Source: Daphnia carinata
Lineage: Eukaryota; Arthropoda; Branchiopoda; Diplostraca; Daphniidae
Assembly (NCBI RefSeq): GCF_022539665.2
Contig: NW_026712537.1
Span: 1-25,282 of the forward strand
DNA: 25,282 nucleotides
Direction: 5' to 3'
Under the pieces are notes generated by a model. It made no database searches. It was not told the DNA's origin and worked only from the letters and a program-made list of their open reading frames with translations. Both the position numbers and the translations under genes were made by a program. Below, in pieces: positions 1 through 11,031 of this stretch (the first letter of the stretch is position 1; each line of letters opens with the position of its first letter).

Positions 1-599
1 TGGTAACTTATTGTATCACACTATATTCACAATGAATACACGTATATTTGATGCTGTTTGAATGTAGATCATGAAACTGATTCTATAACACTATATTCAC
101 ATTGAATACACGTATATTTGATGCTGTTTGAATGTAGATCATGAAACTGATTCTATAACACTATATTCACATTGAATACACGTATATTTGATGCTGTTTG
201 AATGTAGATATGGTAACTTATTGTATCACACTATATTCACAATGAATACACGTATATTTGATGCTGTTTGAATGTAGATCATGAAACTGATTCTATAACA
301 CTATATTCACATTGAATACACGTATATTTGATGCTGTTTGAATGTAGATCATGAAACTGATTCTATAACACTATATTCACATTGAATACACGTATATTTG
401 ATGCTGTTTGAATGTAGATCATGAAACTGATTCTATAACACTATATTCACATTGAATACACGTATATTTGATGCTGTTTGAATGTAGATCATGAAACTGA
501 TTCTATAACACTATATTCACATTGAATACACGTATATTTGATGCTGTTTGAATGTAGATCATGAAACTGATTCTATAACACTATATTCACATTGAATAC

Positions 600-668
600 A
601 CAGATCTGATTCTATAACACTATATGCACATTCAATACACGTATATTTGATGCTGTTTGAATGTAGAT
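600..668 (+). repeat. Degenerate satellite monomer
   Basis: The unit starting at 560 is cut after attgaataca and jumps to cagatctgattctataac, losing the segment from cgtatatt to about the start of the next unit. The following piece carries two further substitutions (tatatgcacattcaatac instead of tatattcacattgaatac). It is one of few strongly altered units in an otherwise nearly invariant block. Confidence 0.8.
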
Positions 669-1852
669 ATGAAACTGATTCTATAACACTATATTCACAT
701 TGAATACACGTATATTTGATGCTGTTTGAATGTAGATCATGAAACTGATTCTATAACACTATATTCACATTGAATACACGTATATTTGATGCTGTTTGAA
801 TGTAGATATGAAACTGATTCTATAACACTATATTCACATTGAATACACGTATATTTGATGCTGTTTGAATGTAGATATGAAACTGATTCTATAACACTAT
901 ATTCACATTGAATACACGTATATTTGATGCTGTTTGAATGTAGATCATGAAACTGATTCTATAACACTATATTCACATTGAATACACGTATATTTGATGC
1001 TGTTTGAATGTAGATCATGAAACTGATTCTATAACACTATATTCACATTGAATACACGTATATTTGATGCTGTTTGAATGTAGATATGAAACTGATTCTA
1101 TAACACTATATTCACATTGAATACACGTATATTTGATGCTGTTTGAATGTAGATCATGAAACTGATTCTATAACACTATATTCACATTGAATACACGTAT
1201 ATTTGATGCTGTTTGAATGTAGATCATGAAACTGATTCTATAACACTATATTCACATTGAATACACGTATATTTGATGCTGTTTGAATGTAGATATGAAA
1301 CTGATTCTATAACACTATATTCACATTGAATACACGTATATTTGATGCTGTTTGAATGTAGATCATGAAACTGATTCTATAACACTATATTCACATTGAA
1401 TACACGTATATTTGATGCTGTTTGAATGTAGATATGAAACTGATTCTATAACACTATATTCACATTGAATACACGTATATTTGATGCTGTTTGAATGTAG
1501 ATCATGAAACTGATTCTATAACACTATATTCACATTGAATACACGTATATTTGATGCTGTTTGAATGTAGATCATGAAACTGATTCTATAACACTATATT
1601 CACATTGAATACACGTATATTTGATGCTGTTTGAATGTAGATATGGTAACTTATTGTATCACACTATATTCACAATGAATACACGTATATTTGATGCTGT
1701 TTGAATGTAGATCATGAAACTGATTCTATAACACTATATTCACATTGAATACACGTATATTTGATGCTGTTTGAATGTAGATCATGAAACTGATTCTATA
1801 ACACTATATTCACATTGAATACACGTATATTTGATGCTGTTTGAATGTAGAT

Positions 1853-2970
1853 ATGAAACTGATTCTATAACACTATATTCACATTGAATACACGTATATT
1901 TGATGCTGTTTGAATGTAGATCATGAAACTGATTCTATAACACTATATTCACATTGAATACACGTATATTTGATGCTGTTTGAATGTAGATCATGAAACT
2001 GATTCTATAACACTATATTCACATTGAATACACGTATATTTGATGCTGTTTGAATGTAGATCATGAAACTGATTCTATAACACTATATTCACATTGAATA
2101 CACGTATATTTGATGCTGTTTGAATGTAGATCATGAAACTGATTCTATAACACTATATTCACATTGAATACACGTATATTTGATGCTGTTTGAATGTAGA
2201 TCATGAAACTGATTCTATAACACTATATTCACATTGAATACACGTATATTTGATGCTGTTTGAATGTAGATCATGAAACTGATTCTATAACACTATATTC
2301 ACATTGAATACACGTATATTTGATGCTGTTTGAATGTAGATCATGAAACTGATTCTATAACACTATATTCACATTGAATACACGTATATTTGATGCTGTT
2401 TGAATGTAGATATGAAACTGATTCTATAACACTATATTCACATTGAATACACGTATATTTGATGCTGTTTGAATGTAGATCATGAAACTGATTCTATAAC
2501 ACTATATTCACATTGAATACACGTATATTTGATGCTGTTTGAATGTAGATCATGAAACTGATTCTATAACACTATATTCACATTGAATACACGTATATTT
2601 GATGCTGTTTGAATGTAGATCATGAAACTGATTCTATAACACTATATTCACATTGAATACACGTATATTTGATGCTGTTTGAATGTAGATCATGAAACTG
2701 ATTCTATAACACTATATTCACATTGAATACACGTATATTTGATGCTGTTTGAATGTAGATCATGAAACTGATTCTATAACACTATATTCACATTGAATAC
2801 ACGTATATTTGATGCTGTTTGAATGTAGATCATGAAACTGATTCTATAACACTATATTCACATTGAATACACGTATATTTGATGCTGTTTGAATGTAGAT
2901 CATGAAACTGATTCTATAACACTATATTCACATTGAATACACGTATATTTGATGCTGTTTGAATGTAGAT
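1853..2970 (+). repeat. Two consecutive 559-bp higher-order repeat units inside the satellite
   Basis: Reading monomer types in order, one 69-bp T unit (gatatgaaac) at 1853 is followed by seven 70-bp C units. The same T plus seven C pattern starts again at 2412, and another T follows at 2971. The spacing is 559 bp both times (69 + 7 x 70). This is seen directly. It shows that blocks of eight monomers, not just single monomers, have been duplicated. The pattern does not continue strictly on either side. Confidence 0.7.
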
Positions 2971-5900
2971 ATGAAACTGATTCTATAACACTATATTCAC
3001 ATTGAATACACGTATATTTGATGCTGTTTGAATGTAGATCATATAACTGATTCTATAACACTATATTCACATTGAATACACGTATATTTGATGCTGTTTG
3101 AATGTAGATCATGAAACTGATTCTATAACACTATATTCACATTGAATACACGTATATTTGATGCTGTTTGAATGTAGATCATGAAACTGATTCTATAACA
3201 CTATATTCACATTGAATACACGTATATTTGATGCTGTTTGAATGTAGATCATGAAACTGATTCTATAACACTATATTCACATTGAATACACGTATATTTG
3301 ATGCTGTTTGAATGTAGATATGAAACTGATTCTATAACACTATATTCACATTGAATACACGTATATTTGATGCTGTTTGAATGTAGATCATGAAACTGAT
3401 TCTATAACACTATATTCACATTGAATACACGTATATTTGATGCTGTTTGAATGTAGATCATGAAACTGATTCTATAACACTATATTCACATTGAATACAC
3501 GTATATTTGATGCTGTTTGAATGTAGATCATGAAACTGATTCTATAACACTATATTCACATTGAATACACGTATATTTGATGCTGTTTGAATGTAGATCA
3601 TGAAACTGATTCTATAACACTATATTCACATTGAATACACGTATATTTGATGCTGTTTGAATGTAGATCATGAAACTGATTCTATAACACTATATTCACA
3701 TTGAATACACGTATATTTGATGCTGTTTGAATGTAGATATGGTAACTTATTGTATCACACTATATTCACAATGAATACACGTATATTTGATGCTGTTTGA
3801 ATGTAGATCATGAAACTGATTCTATAACACTATATTCACATTGAATACACGTATATTTGATGCTGTTTGAATGTAGATCATGAAACTGATTCTATAACAC
3901 TATATTCACATTGAATACACGTATATTTGATGCTGTTTGAATGTAGATATGAAACTGATTCTATAACACTATATTCACATTGAATACACGTATATTTGAT
4001 GCTGTTTGAATGTAGATCATGAAACTGATTCTATAACACTATATTCACATTGAATACACGTATATTTGATGCTGTTTGAATGTAGATCATGAAACTGATT
4101 CTATAACACTATATTCACATTGAATACACGTATATTTGATGCTGTTTGAATGTAGATATGAAACTGATTCTATAACACTATATTCACATTGAATACACGT
4201 ATATTTGATGCTGTTTGAATGTAGATCATGAAACTGATTCTATAACACTATATTCACATTGAATACACGTATATTTGATGCTGTTTGAATGTAGATCATG
4301 AAACTGATTCTATAACACTATATTCACATTGAATACACGTATATTTGATGCTGTTTGAATGTAGATCATGAAACTGATTCTATAACACTATATTCACATT
4401 GAATACACGTATATTTGATGCTGTTTGAATGTAGATATGAAACTGATTCTATAACACTATATTCACATTGAATACACGTATATTTGATGCTGTTTGAATG
4501 TAGATCATGAAACTGATTCTATAACACTATATTCACATTGAATACACGTATATTTGATGCTGTTTGAATGTAGATCATGAAACTGATTCTATAACACTAT
4601 ATTCACATTGAATACACGTATATTTGATGCTGTTTGAATGTAGATCATGAAACTGATTCTATAACACTATATTCACATTGAATACACGTATATTTGATGC
4701 TGTTTGAATGTAGATATGGTAACTTATTGTATCACACTATATTCACAATGAATACACGTATATTTGACGCTGTTTGAATGTAGATCATGAAACTGATTCT
4801 ATAACACTATATTCACATTGAATACACGTATATTTGATGCTGTTTGAATGTAGATCATGAAACTGATTCTATAACACTATATTCACATTGAATACACGTA
4901 TATTTGATGCTGTTTGAATGTAGATCATGAAACTGATTCTATAACACTATATTCACATTGAATACACGTATATTTGATGCTGTTTGAATGTAGATATGGA
5001 AACTTATATTATCACACTATATTCACAATGAATACACGTATATTTGATGCTGTTTGAATGTAGATCATGAAACTGATTCTATAACACTATATTCACATTG
5101 AATACACGTATATTTGATGCTGTTTGAATGTAGATCATGAAACTGATTCTATAACACTATATTCACATTGAATACACGTATATTTGATGCTGTTTGAATG
5201 TAGATCATGAAACTGATTCTATAACACTATATTCACATTGAATACACGTATATTTGATGCTGTTTGAATGTAGATCATGAAACTGATTCTATAACACTAT
5301 ATTCACATTGAATACACGTATATTTGATGCTGTTTGAATGTAGATCATGAAACTGATTCTATAACACTATATTCACATTGAATACACGTATATTTGATGC
5401 TGTTTGAATGTAGATCATGAAACTGATTCTATAACACTATATTCACATTGAATACACGTATATTTGATGCTGTTTGAATGTAGATCATGAAACTGATTCT
5501 ATAACACTATATTCACATTGAATACACGTATATTTGATGCTGTTTCTAATGAATGTAGAGAATGAAACTGATTCTATAACACTATATTCACATTGAATAC
5601 ACGTATATTTGATACTGTTTGAATGTAGATCATGAAACTGATTCTATAACACTATATTCACATTGAATACACGTATATTTGATGCTGTTTGAATGTAGAT
5701 CATGAAACTGATTCTATAACACTATATTCACATTGAATACACGTATATTTGATGCTGTTTGAATGTAGATATGAAACTGATTCTATAACACTATATTCAC
5801 ATTGAATACACGTATATTTGATGCTGTTTGAATGTAGATCATGAAACTGATTCTATAACACTATATTCACATTGAATACACGTATATTTGATGCTGTTTG

Positions 5901-7604
5901 AATGTAGATCATGAAACTGATTCTATAACACTATATTCACATTGAATACACGTATATTTGATGCTGTTTGAATGTAGATCATGAAACTGATTCTATAACA
6001 CTATATTCACATTGAATACACGTATATTTGATGCTGTTTGAATGTAGATCATGAAACTGATTCTATAACACTATATTCACATTGAATACACGTATATTTG
6101 ATGCTGTTTGAATGTAGATCATGAAACTGATTCTATAACACTATATTCACATTGAATACACGTATATTTGATGCTGTTTGAATGTAGATCATGAAACTGA
6201 TTCTATAACACTATATTCACATTGAATACACGTATATTTGATGCTGTTTGAATGTAGATCATGAAACTGATTCTATAACACTATATTCACATTGAATACA
6301 CGTATATTTGATGCTGTTTGAATGTAGATCATGAAACTGATTCTATAACACTATATTCACATTGAATACACGTATATTTGATGCTGTTTGAATGTAGATC
6401 ATGAAACTGATTCTATAACACTATATTCACATTGAATACACGTATATTTGATGCTGTTTGAATGTAGATCATGAAACTGATTCTATAACACTATATTCAC
6501 ATTGAATACACGTATATTTGATGCTGTTTGAATGTAGATATGGTAACTTATTGTATCACACTATATTCACAATGAATACACGTATATTTGATGCTGTTTG
6601 AATGTAGATCATGAAACTGATTCTATAACACTATATTCACATTGAATACACGTATATTTGATGCTGTTTGAATGTAGATCATGAAACTGATTCTATAACA
6701 CTATATTCACATTGAATACACGTATATTTGATGCTGTTTGAATGTAGATATGAAACTGATTCTATAACACTATATTCACATTGAATACACGTATATTTGA
6801 TGCTGTTTGAATGTAGATATGAAAACTTATTCTATAACACTATATTCACAATGAATACACGTATATTTGATGCTGTTTGAATGTAGATCATGAAACAGAT
6901 TCTATAACACTCACTATATTCACATTGAATACACGTATATTTGATGCTGTTTGAATGTAGATATGAAACTGATTCTATAACACTATATTCACATTGAATA
7001 CACGTATATTTGATGCTGTTTGAATGTAGATCATGAAACTGATTCTATAACACTATATTCACATTGAATACACGTATATTTGATGCTGTTTGAATGTAGA
7101 TCATGAAACTGATTCTATAACACTATATTCACATTGAATACACGTATATTTGATGCTGTTTGAATGTAGATCATGAAACTGATTCTATAACACTATATTC
7201 ACATTGAATACACGTATATTTGATGCTGTTTGAATGTAGATATGAAACTGATTCTATAACACTATATTCACATTGAATACACGTATATTTGATGCTGTTT
7301 GAATGTAGATATGAAACTGATTCTATAACACTATATTCACAATGAATACACGTATATTTGATGCTGTTTGAATGTAGATCATGAAACTGATTCTATAACA
7401 CTATATTCACATTGAATACACGTATATTTGATGCTGTTTGAATGTAGATATGAAACTGATTCTATAACACTATATTCACATTGAATACACGTATATTTGA
7501 TGCTGTTTGAATGTAGATCATGAAACTGATTCTATAACACTATATTCACATTGAATACACGTATATTTGATGTTGTTTGAATGTAGATCATTACACTGAT
7601 TCTC

Positions 7605-10235
7605 TTCACCCCCTCCTTCGAGGGATCCTTCTCGCTGGGATGCCCACTTCTCGACGACTCAGTTGCCAGATCGCTTCGCCGTGCTAAAAATACTACGGCC
7701 AGGATTCCTGATTTTCAAGAGAAGATTTGGCAGTCTACACAGTATAAGGTGCTGGACATTGCCCGTCCCCTAATCTGTCTCTGGAGCAACATGACTCCCA
7801 CCGACCCGGCGGCCAAGGCCGTCGAATCCGCCCTACGCCTCTGGGCTGTGGCATTCTATGAGATCACCAAATATCGGCGCCGCAACATACTTCGCCAGAC
7901 AGCCCCCGATTTCATCCCTCTGTTGGCCGATTCAAGTCTGTTTTCTAATCGTGAGACAACCCGGCTCTTTGGCACCCGTTTTGTGAAGGCACTAGCAAAG
8001 GAGGCCGACGAAGAAAGAAAACTAGAAAAAGCACGTCGTAGCGGTTTCTCCAACCTCCGTAGATCGGGTAAAGGACGGAGGCCGCATAGCTCGTCGCAGC
8101 AGCAGTACATCCCCAGGAATTCACATCCATCCAGAGGCCATTCGGCGAATCGCCCTAACAGGTATAGCATGTCTGTTCTTTCGCTAATAAGCACACCAAA
8201 GAAGTTAGACGAAGCCCCAGTAGGGGGTAGGCTCTCTTTTTTTTCGGCAAATTGGGCCTTGATCGTTGACGACGTTTTTGCCACTAGCGTTGTATCAAAA
8301 GGGGCGTACATAGATTTTATCGACCCCCCCGTTCAACACCTTTTACCGAGACGTATGTCAATGACCACTTTAATGCGCCATACCTGTGACCAGGAAGTAA
8401 AATCCCTTTTAGCAAAGAACGCCATTTGTCCGGTTACTGACATCGAATCCCCCGGGTTCGTCAGTCCCCTATTCGTAATACCCAAAAAATCGGGAGGTTA
8501 CCGCCCAATTATAAACCTTAAGTCTTTGAACAGTTTTGTGCGCTACGAGCACTTTAAGATGGAGTCTCTAGCTACAGTACAGGATTTAATACGCCAAGGA
8601 GACTTCATGGCTAAAATCGACCTCCAGGATGCGTATTTGTCGGTTCCCATCGCCCCAGAATTCTATCGCTTCCTTCGCTTTTCATGGAATGACAAACTGT
8701 ACGAGTTCAGGGTTTTGCCCTTTGGTCTTTCATCGGCCCCTCGTTTGTTTACGAAGCTATTACGCCCGGTAATTGGTATTTTGAGGGGAATGGGAATTAG
8801 ACTCGTCGTCTACCTGGACGACATCCTTTTCATGAACGCGTCTGAAGAGGGGTTACGAAAGGACATCCATGCCGCTCTTTCGCTATTCCAAACCCTGGGC
8901 TTTGTTATAAATTTTGAGAAATCAGTCTTACAGCCTCAAAGAAATTTAGAATATCTTGGCATGGTCGTGAACTCCGAGTCCTTATCCTTGGCCCTTCCGA
9001 CAGATAAAAATGGGAAACTAATAGCCCTCTGCCAACGCCTTTTAAAACGAAAGTCTCCTCCTTTGCGAGATGTAGCTACTTTACTCGGACATTTTGCTTG
9101 GGCCATTTCGGCAGTCCCGTACTCACAAGTCCATTGTAGAGGTTTGCAACGTTTTTTGAATTCACACTCGCTCCTCAGCAGTCTTGAGGCCAAATTTAAT
9201 CTATCGCCCGAGGCGATTGCCGACATCAAATGGTGGGTCAAGGCACTTCTGAAATCCAAAGGATGTACCTTCACATCGAATCCGGATCTTACGATCTACG
9301 CAGATGCATCCCGTTTGGGTTGGGGCTTCCATTGCGATGGCACTTCCGGTAGGGGCCCCTGGACATCGGCGGACCTTCGTCGTCACATAAACGAATTAGA
9401 ACTTCTGGCAGCGCTCTACGCGGTTCAGTCTATGACTAAGAATTCTCGGGGACTATCCATCCTCCTCTATTTGGACAACACGACCGCCGTCGCTTACATT
9501 AATCGTGGTGGTGGTACACATTCGAAGCACTTGTGTGAGTTAGCAAGTCTCCTGTTTGATTGGTGCGAGGATAGAAACCTTTTCATTCGAGCCATCCATT
9601 TGCCGGGGGTACAGAACACCCTAGCGGACGAACAATCCCGAATTCTAGTGGACTCTAGCGATTGGCGTCTCAGTATCTCGGTCTTCAACCGTATAATGAA
9701 CATTTGGCCAGCAGAAGTTGATTTGTTTTCATGTGCATGGAATGCCCAGTTGCATCGTTTTGTTTCGAAACTGCCACAACCCGGAGCAATGGCCTATAAC
9801 GCGTTCGCCATATCCTGGGCGAATTTTATCGGTTACGCTTTTCCGCCGTTTTGTATAGTGTCACGCTGCATCTCCAAGATGCAAAAGGAGAAGGCGGGCT
9901 TAGTGCTAGTATGCCCCTTCTGGAAGAGTCAACCGTGGTTTCCCCTGCTACTGGGCCTGACAACGGACTTCCCGAGGATAATTCCACCATTTCCCAGTCT
10001 ATTAATCTCTCCGGTGGGAGAGTCACACCCGCTGCTATTGAGCAGGCACCCTATCACGCTATCCGTTTGGAAGCTATCAAGCAACACCTCCGCAAGGGAG
10101 GCTTTTCGGAAGGAGTTATCGAACTCCTCGTCGCAGCCAACCGACCTAGCACCAGGGCCGCATATCAATCCGCATGGACAACATGGAGTAGCTGGTGTCT
10201 ACGACGGGGCTGTGATCCCCTACATGCTCCTCTAA
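7605..10235 (+). CDS. DIRS Gag-like fragment / reverse transcriptase / RNase H / Dam-like polyprotein, copy 1
   Basis: The frame homologous to copy 2 is open from the truncation point. There is no ATG until 7791 (a GTG lies at 7749), so the true start has been lost. Numbering from the 7749 codon: residues 1-140 are a Gag-like region with a basic, Ser/Gln-rich tail (about 94-120) and no zinc knuckle; 158-190 hold the DIRS-type lead-in to RT (VGGRL, then NW and a hydrophobic stretch); RT spans about 213-410, with R252 in GGYRPIINL, motif A D291 in KIDLQDAY, motif B LPFGLSSAP and the YLDD box at 355-358 (bases 8811-8822). RNase H spans about 512-630 with candidate acidic residues D519, E551, D576 and D627 (ADEQSR). 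Residues 640-735 contain DLF, AFPPF and PW signatures that resemble the Dam-type methylase domain known after RNase H in DIRS1 elements, but the D/NPPY motif is not intact. This is the intact version of the frame; copy 2 is interrupted. It makes cDNA from element RNA in an active relative. Confidence 0.93.
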   Translation, partial: FTPSFEGSFSLGCPLLDDSVARSLRRAKNTTARIPDFQEKIWQSTQYKVLDIARPLICLWSNMTPTDPAAKAVESALRLWAVAFYEITKYRRRNILRQTAPDFIPLLADSSLFSNRETTRLFGTRFVKALAKEADEERKLEKARRSGFSNLRRSGKGRRPHSSSQQQYIPRNSHPSRGHSANRPNRYSMSVLSLISTPKKLDEAPVGGRLSFFSANWALIVDDVFATSVVSKGAYIDFIDPPVQHLLPRRMSMTTLMRHTCDQEVKSLLAKNAICPVTDIESPGFVSPLFVIPKKSGGYRPIINLKSLNSFVRYEHFKMESLATVQDLIRQGDFMAKIDLQDAYLSVPIAPEFYRFLRFSWNDKLYEFRVLPFGLSSAPRLFTKLLRPVIGILRGMGIRLVVYLDDILFMNASEEGLRKDIHAALSLFQTLGFVINFEKSVLQPQRNLEYLGMVVNSESLSLALPTDKNGKLIALCQRLLKRKSPPLRDVATLLGHFAWAISAVPYSQVHCRGLQRFLNSHSLLSSLEAKFNLSPEAIADIKWWVKALLKSKGCTFTSNPDLTIYADASRLGWGFHCDGTSGRGPWTSADLRRHINELELLAALYAVQSMTKNSRGLSILLYLDNTTAVAYINRGGGTHSKHLCELASLLFDWCEDRNLFIRAIHLPGVQNTLADEQSRILVDSSDWRLSISVFNRIMNIWPAEVDLFSCAWNAQLHRFVSKLPQPGAMAYNAFAISWANFIGYAFPPFCIVSRCISKMQKEKAGLVLVCPFWKSQPWFPLLLGLTTDFPRIIPPFPSLLISPVGESHPLLLSRHPITLSVWKLSSNTSAREAFRKELSNSSSQPTDLAPGPHINPHGQHGVAGVYDGAVIPYMLL

Positions 10236-10246
10236 CAGTTGGTTAG
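9911..10246 (+). pseudogene. DIRS tyrosine recombinase, N-terminal part, copy 1 (frameshifted at its end)
   Basis: This frame overlaps the last 325 bases of the RT frame, the arrangement usual in DIRS elements. I chose the ATG at 9911; the open frame reaches back to a TTG at 9851 but those codons look like RT-frame shadow. From about residue 50 the protein looks like the helical core-binding domain of tyrosine recombinases (ANRPSTRAAYQSAWTTWSSW). It stops at a TAG at 10244-10246. The continuation (WLEYLVGLKAAGKAYSTIN) is found in another frame from 10240, a displacement equal to one missing base near 10231-10243. Copy 2 has the same break. This is therefore one gene split by a frameshift, not two genes. 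A spliced intron or programmed frameshift cannot be excluded, but no slippery sequence or intron is evident. Confidence 0.82.
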
Positions 10247-11031
10247 AATATCTAGTCGGACTGAAAGCAGCAGGCAAGGCTTACAGCACGATCAACGTGC
10301 ACCGGTCAATGTTAAGTTGCACCCTACCTAACGTGGACAGCTCGCCTCTGGGGCAACATCCGCTTGTTAAGCAATTAATGAAGGGTTGCTTCAATTCAAA
10401 CCCTCCGCTACCCCGCTACAATAGCACCTGGAACCCTGATGACGTGTTGCGTCATATGATGACAGTAGGTCCAAACGAGTCTTTATCTCTGTCTACATTG
10501 TCTTATAAACTTGCCACCTTGGTGGCGTTAGCCACCTTGCTCAGAACAGCAGAGCTTGCCTCTATCTCATTTTCATCAATTCACTTCTCTAATCTTGCAG
10601 CTCAATTTAATCTCTCACAGCCTCGCAAATCGCAGCGCACCGGTGCACTGCGCTCCATATCTTTGCGCCGCTTCACGAACCCGCTTACCTGCCCAGTAAC
10701 TTGTATGGAGAACTACATAAACCGGACTGCTTGCTTAACGGAGTCACAAAATCGCTCCTATCTCTGGCTTAGTCTGCGCAAACCGCATAAACCGGTGGGA
10801 GCTTCAACCCTAGGTCGCTGGATCAAGCTATACCTAAAAGAGGCGAACGTCGATCCTTATTTCACTGCCCATTCCATCAGGGGCGCAGCGGCGTCGCACG
10901 CTGCTTTAGCAGGCGTCCCCATTGATACCATTCTACGCACGGCAGACTGGTCAAGGGAGTCAACTTTCAACCGTTTTTATAGACGAGACATAATCGCTCC
11001 GTCGGTGGCAGAAGCCTTATTCAAGACATAG
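10216..11031 (+). pseudogene. DIRS tyrosine recombinase, catalytic part, copy 1
   Basis: The frame is open from 10216, just after a TGA; homology to the recombinase begins at about 10240, so no real start codon is expected. Numbering from the GTG at 10297 (244 residues to the TAG at 11029-11031), the catalytic set is visible: first Arg R83 in LLRTAELASI, a candidate beta-hairpin Lys at K111, the H-x-x-R box H192/R195 in AHSIRGAAAS, W218 in ADWSRESTF replacing the second His, and the nucleophile Y228 in NRFYRRDI. The HSxRGAAAS and DWS..STF.RFY strings are characteristic of DIRS recombinases, which cut and rejoin DNA to insert the circular element. All catalytic residues survive, but the protein is separated from its N-terminal domain by the upstream frameshift. 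The C-terminus here (EALFKT) is the natural end, absent from copy 2. Confidence 0.88.

Larger units (their letters stand above)
1..7603 (+). repeat. Satellite array, left block (70-bp monomer, about 109 units)
   Basis: Head-to-tail tandem repeat with no inverted units. Three main monomer types are visible. The commonest (C type, 70 bp, e.g. 70-139) begins catgaaactgattctataac and has attgaat in the middle. A T type (69 bp, e.g. 669-737) is the same but lacks the leading c. A B type (70 bp) begins atggtaacttattgtatcac and has aatgaat in the middle; B units start at about 0, 210, 1643, 3739, 4716 and 6540, with a related ggaaac unit at 4996. The C type has 20 G/C in 70 bases and a single CpG. 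Stops in all frames exclude a long protein. Most units are identical, indicating recent homogenisation; indels occur at 600-668, 5546-5561 and 6900-6915. Tandem AT-rich satellites of this sort are typical of centromeric or other heterochromatin, but no centromere-specific motif such as a CENP-B box was seen, so location is inference. Confidence 0.97.

Noticed and set aside
1-7603. CRISPR array (regular repeats of constant length)
   Set aside because: There are no unique spacers: the whole 70-bp unit repeats. No cas genes are present and the embedded element is eukaryotic. It is a satellite.
1-7603. Protein encoded by the satellite
   Set aside because: A 70-base unit rotates the frame at every repeat, and stops occur in all frames.
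7856-8311. Minus-strand open frame of 151 codons opposite the Gag-like region (and 13101-13496 in copy 2)
   Set aside because: It lies opposite the well-supported Gag-like frame and shows no recognisable domain, so it is a shadow frame.
8936-9274. Minus-strand frames opposite RT and RNase H (8936-9274, 9201-9386, 9494-9703 and the equivalents in copy 2)
   Set aside because: All are antisense to conserved RT and RNase H motifs, short, and without family features.
9851-9910. Start of the recombinase at TTG 9851 (15096 in copy 2)
   Set aside because: TTG is not a likely eukaryotic start, and this stretch codes for conserved RT-tail residues in the other frame; the ATG at 9911 is preferred.
9826-10168. 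Minus-strand frames of 66 and 79 codons opposite the RT/recombinase overlap
   Set aside because: Both sense frames here are accounted for by the RT tail and the recombinase; the antisense frames show no features of their own.
10240-11031. Cellular, phage or plasmid integrase
   Set aside because: It overlaps a DIRS RT frame and carries the DIRS form of the catalytic box (HSIRGAAAS, DWS, RFY).
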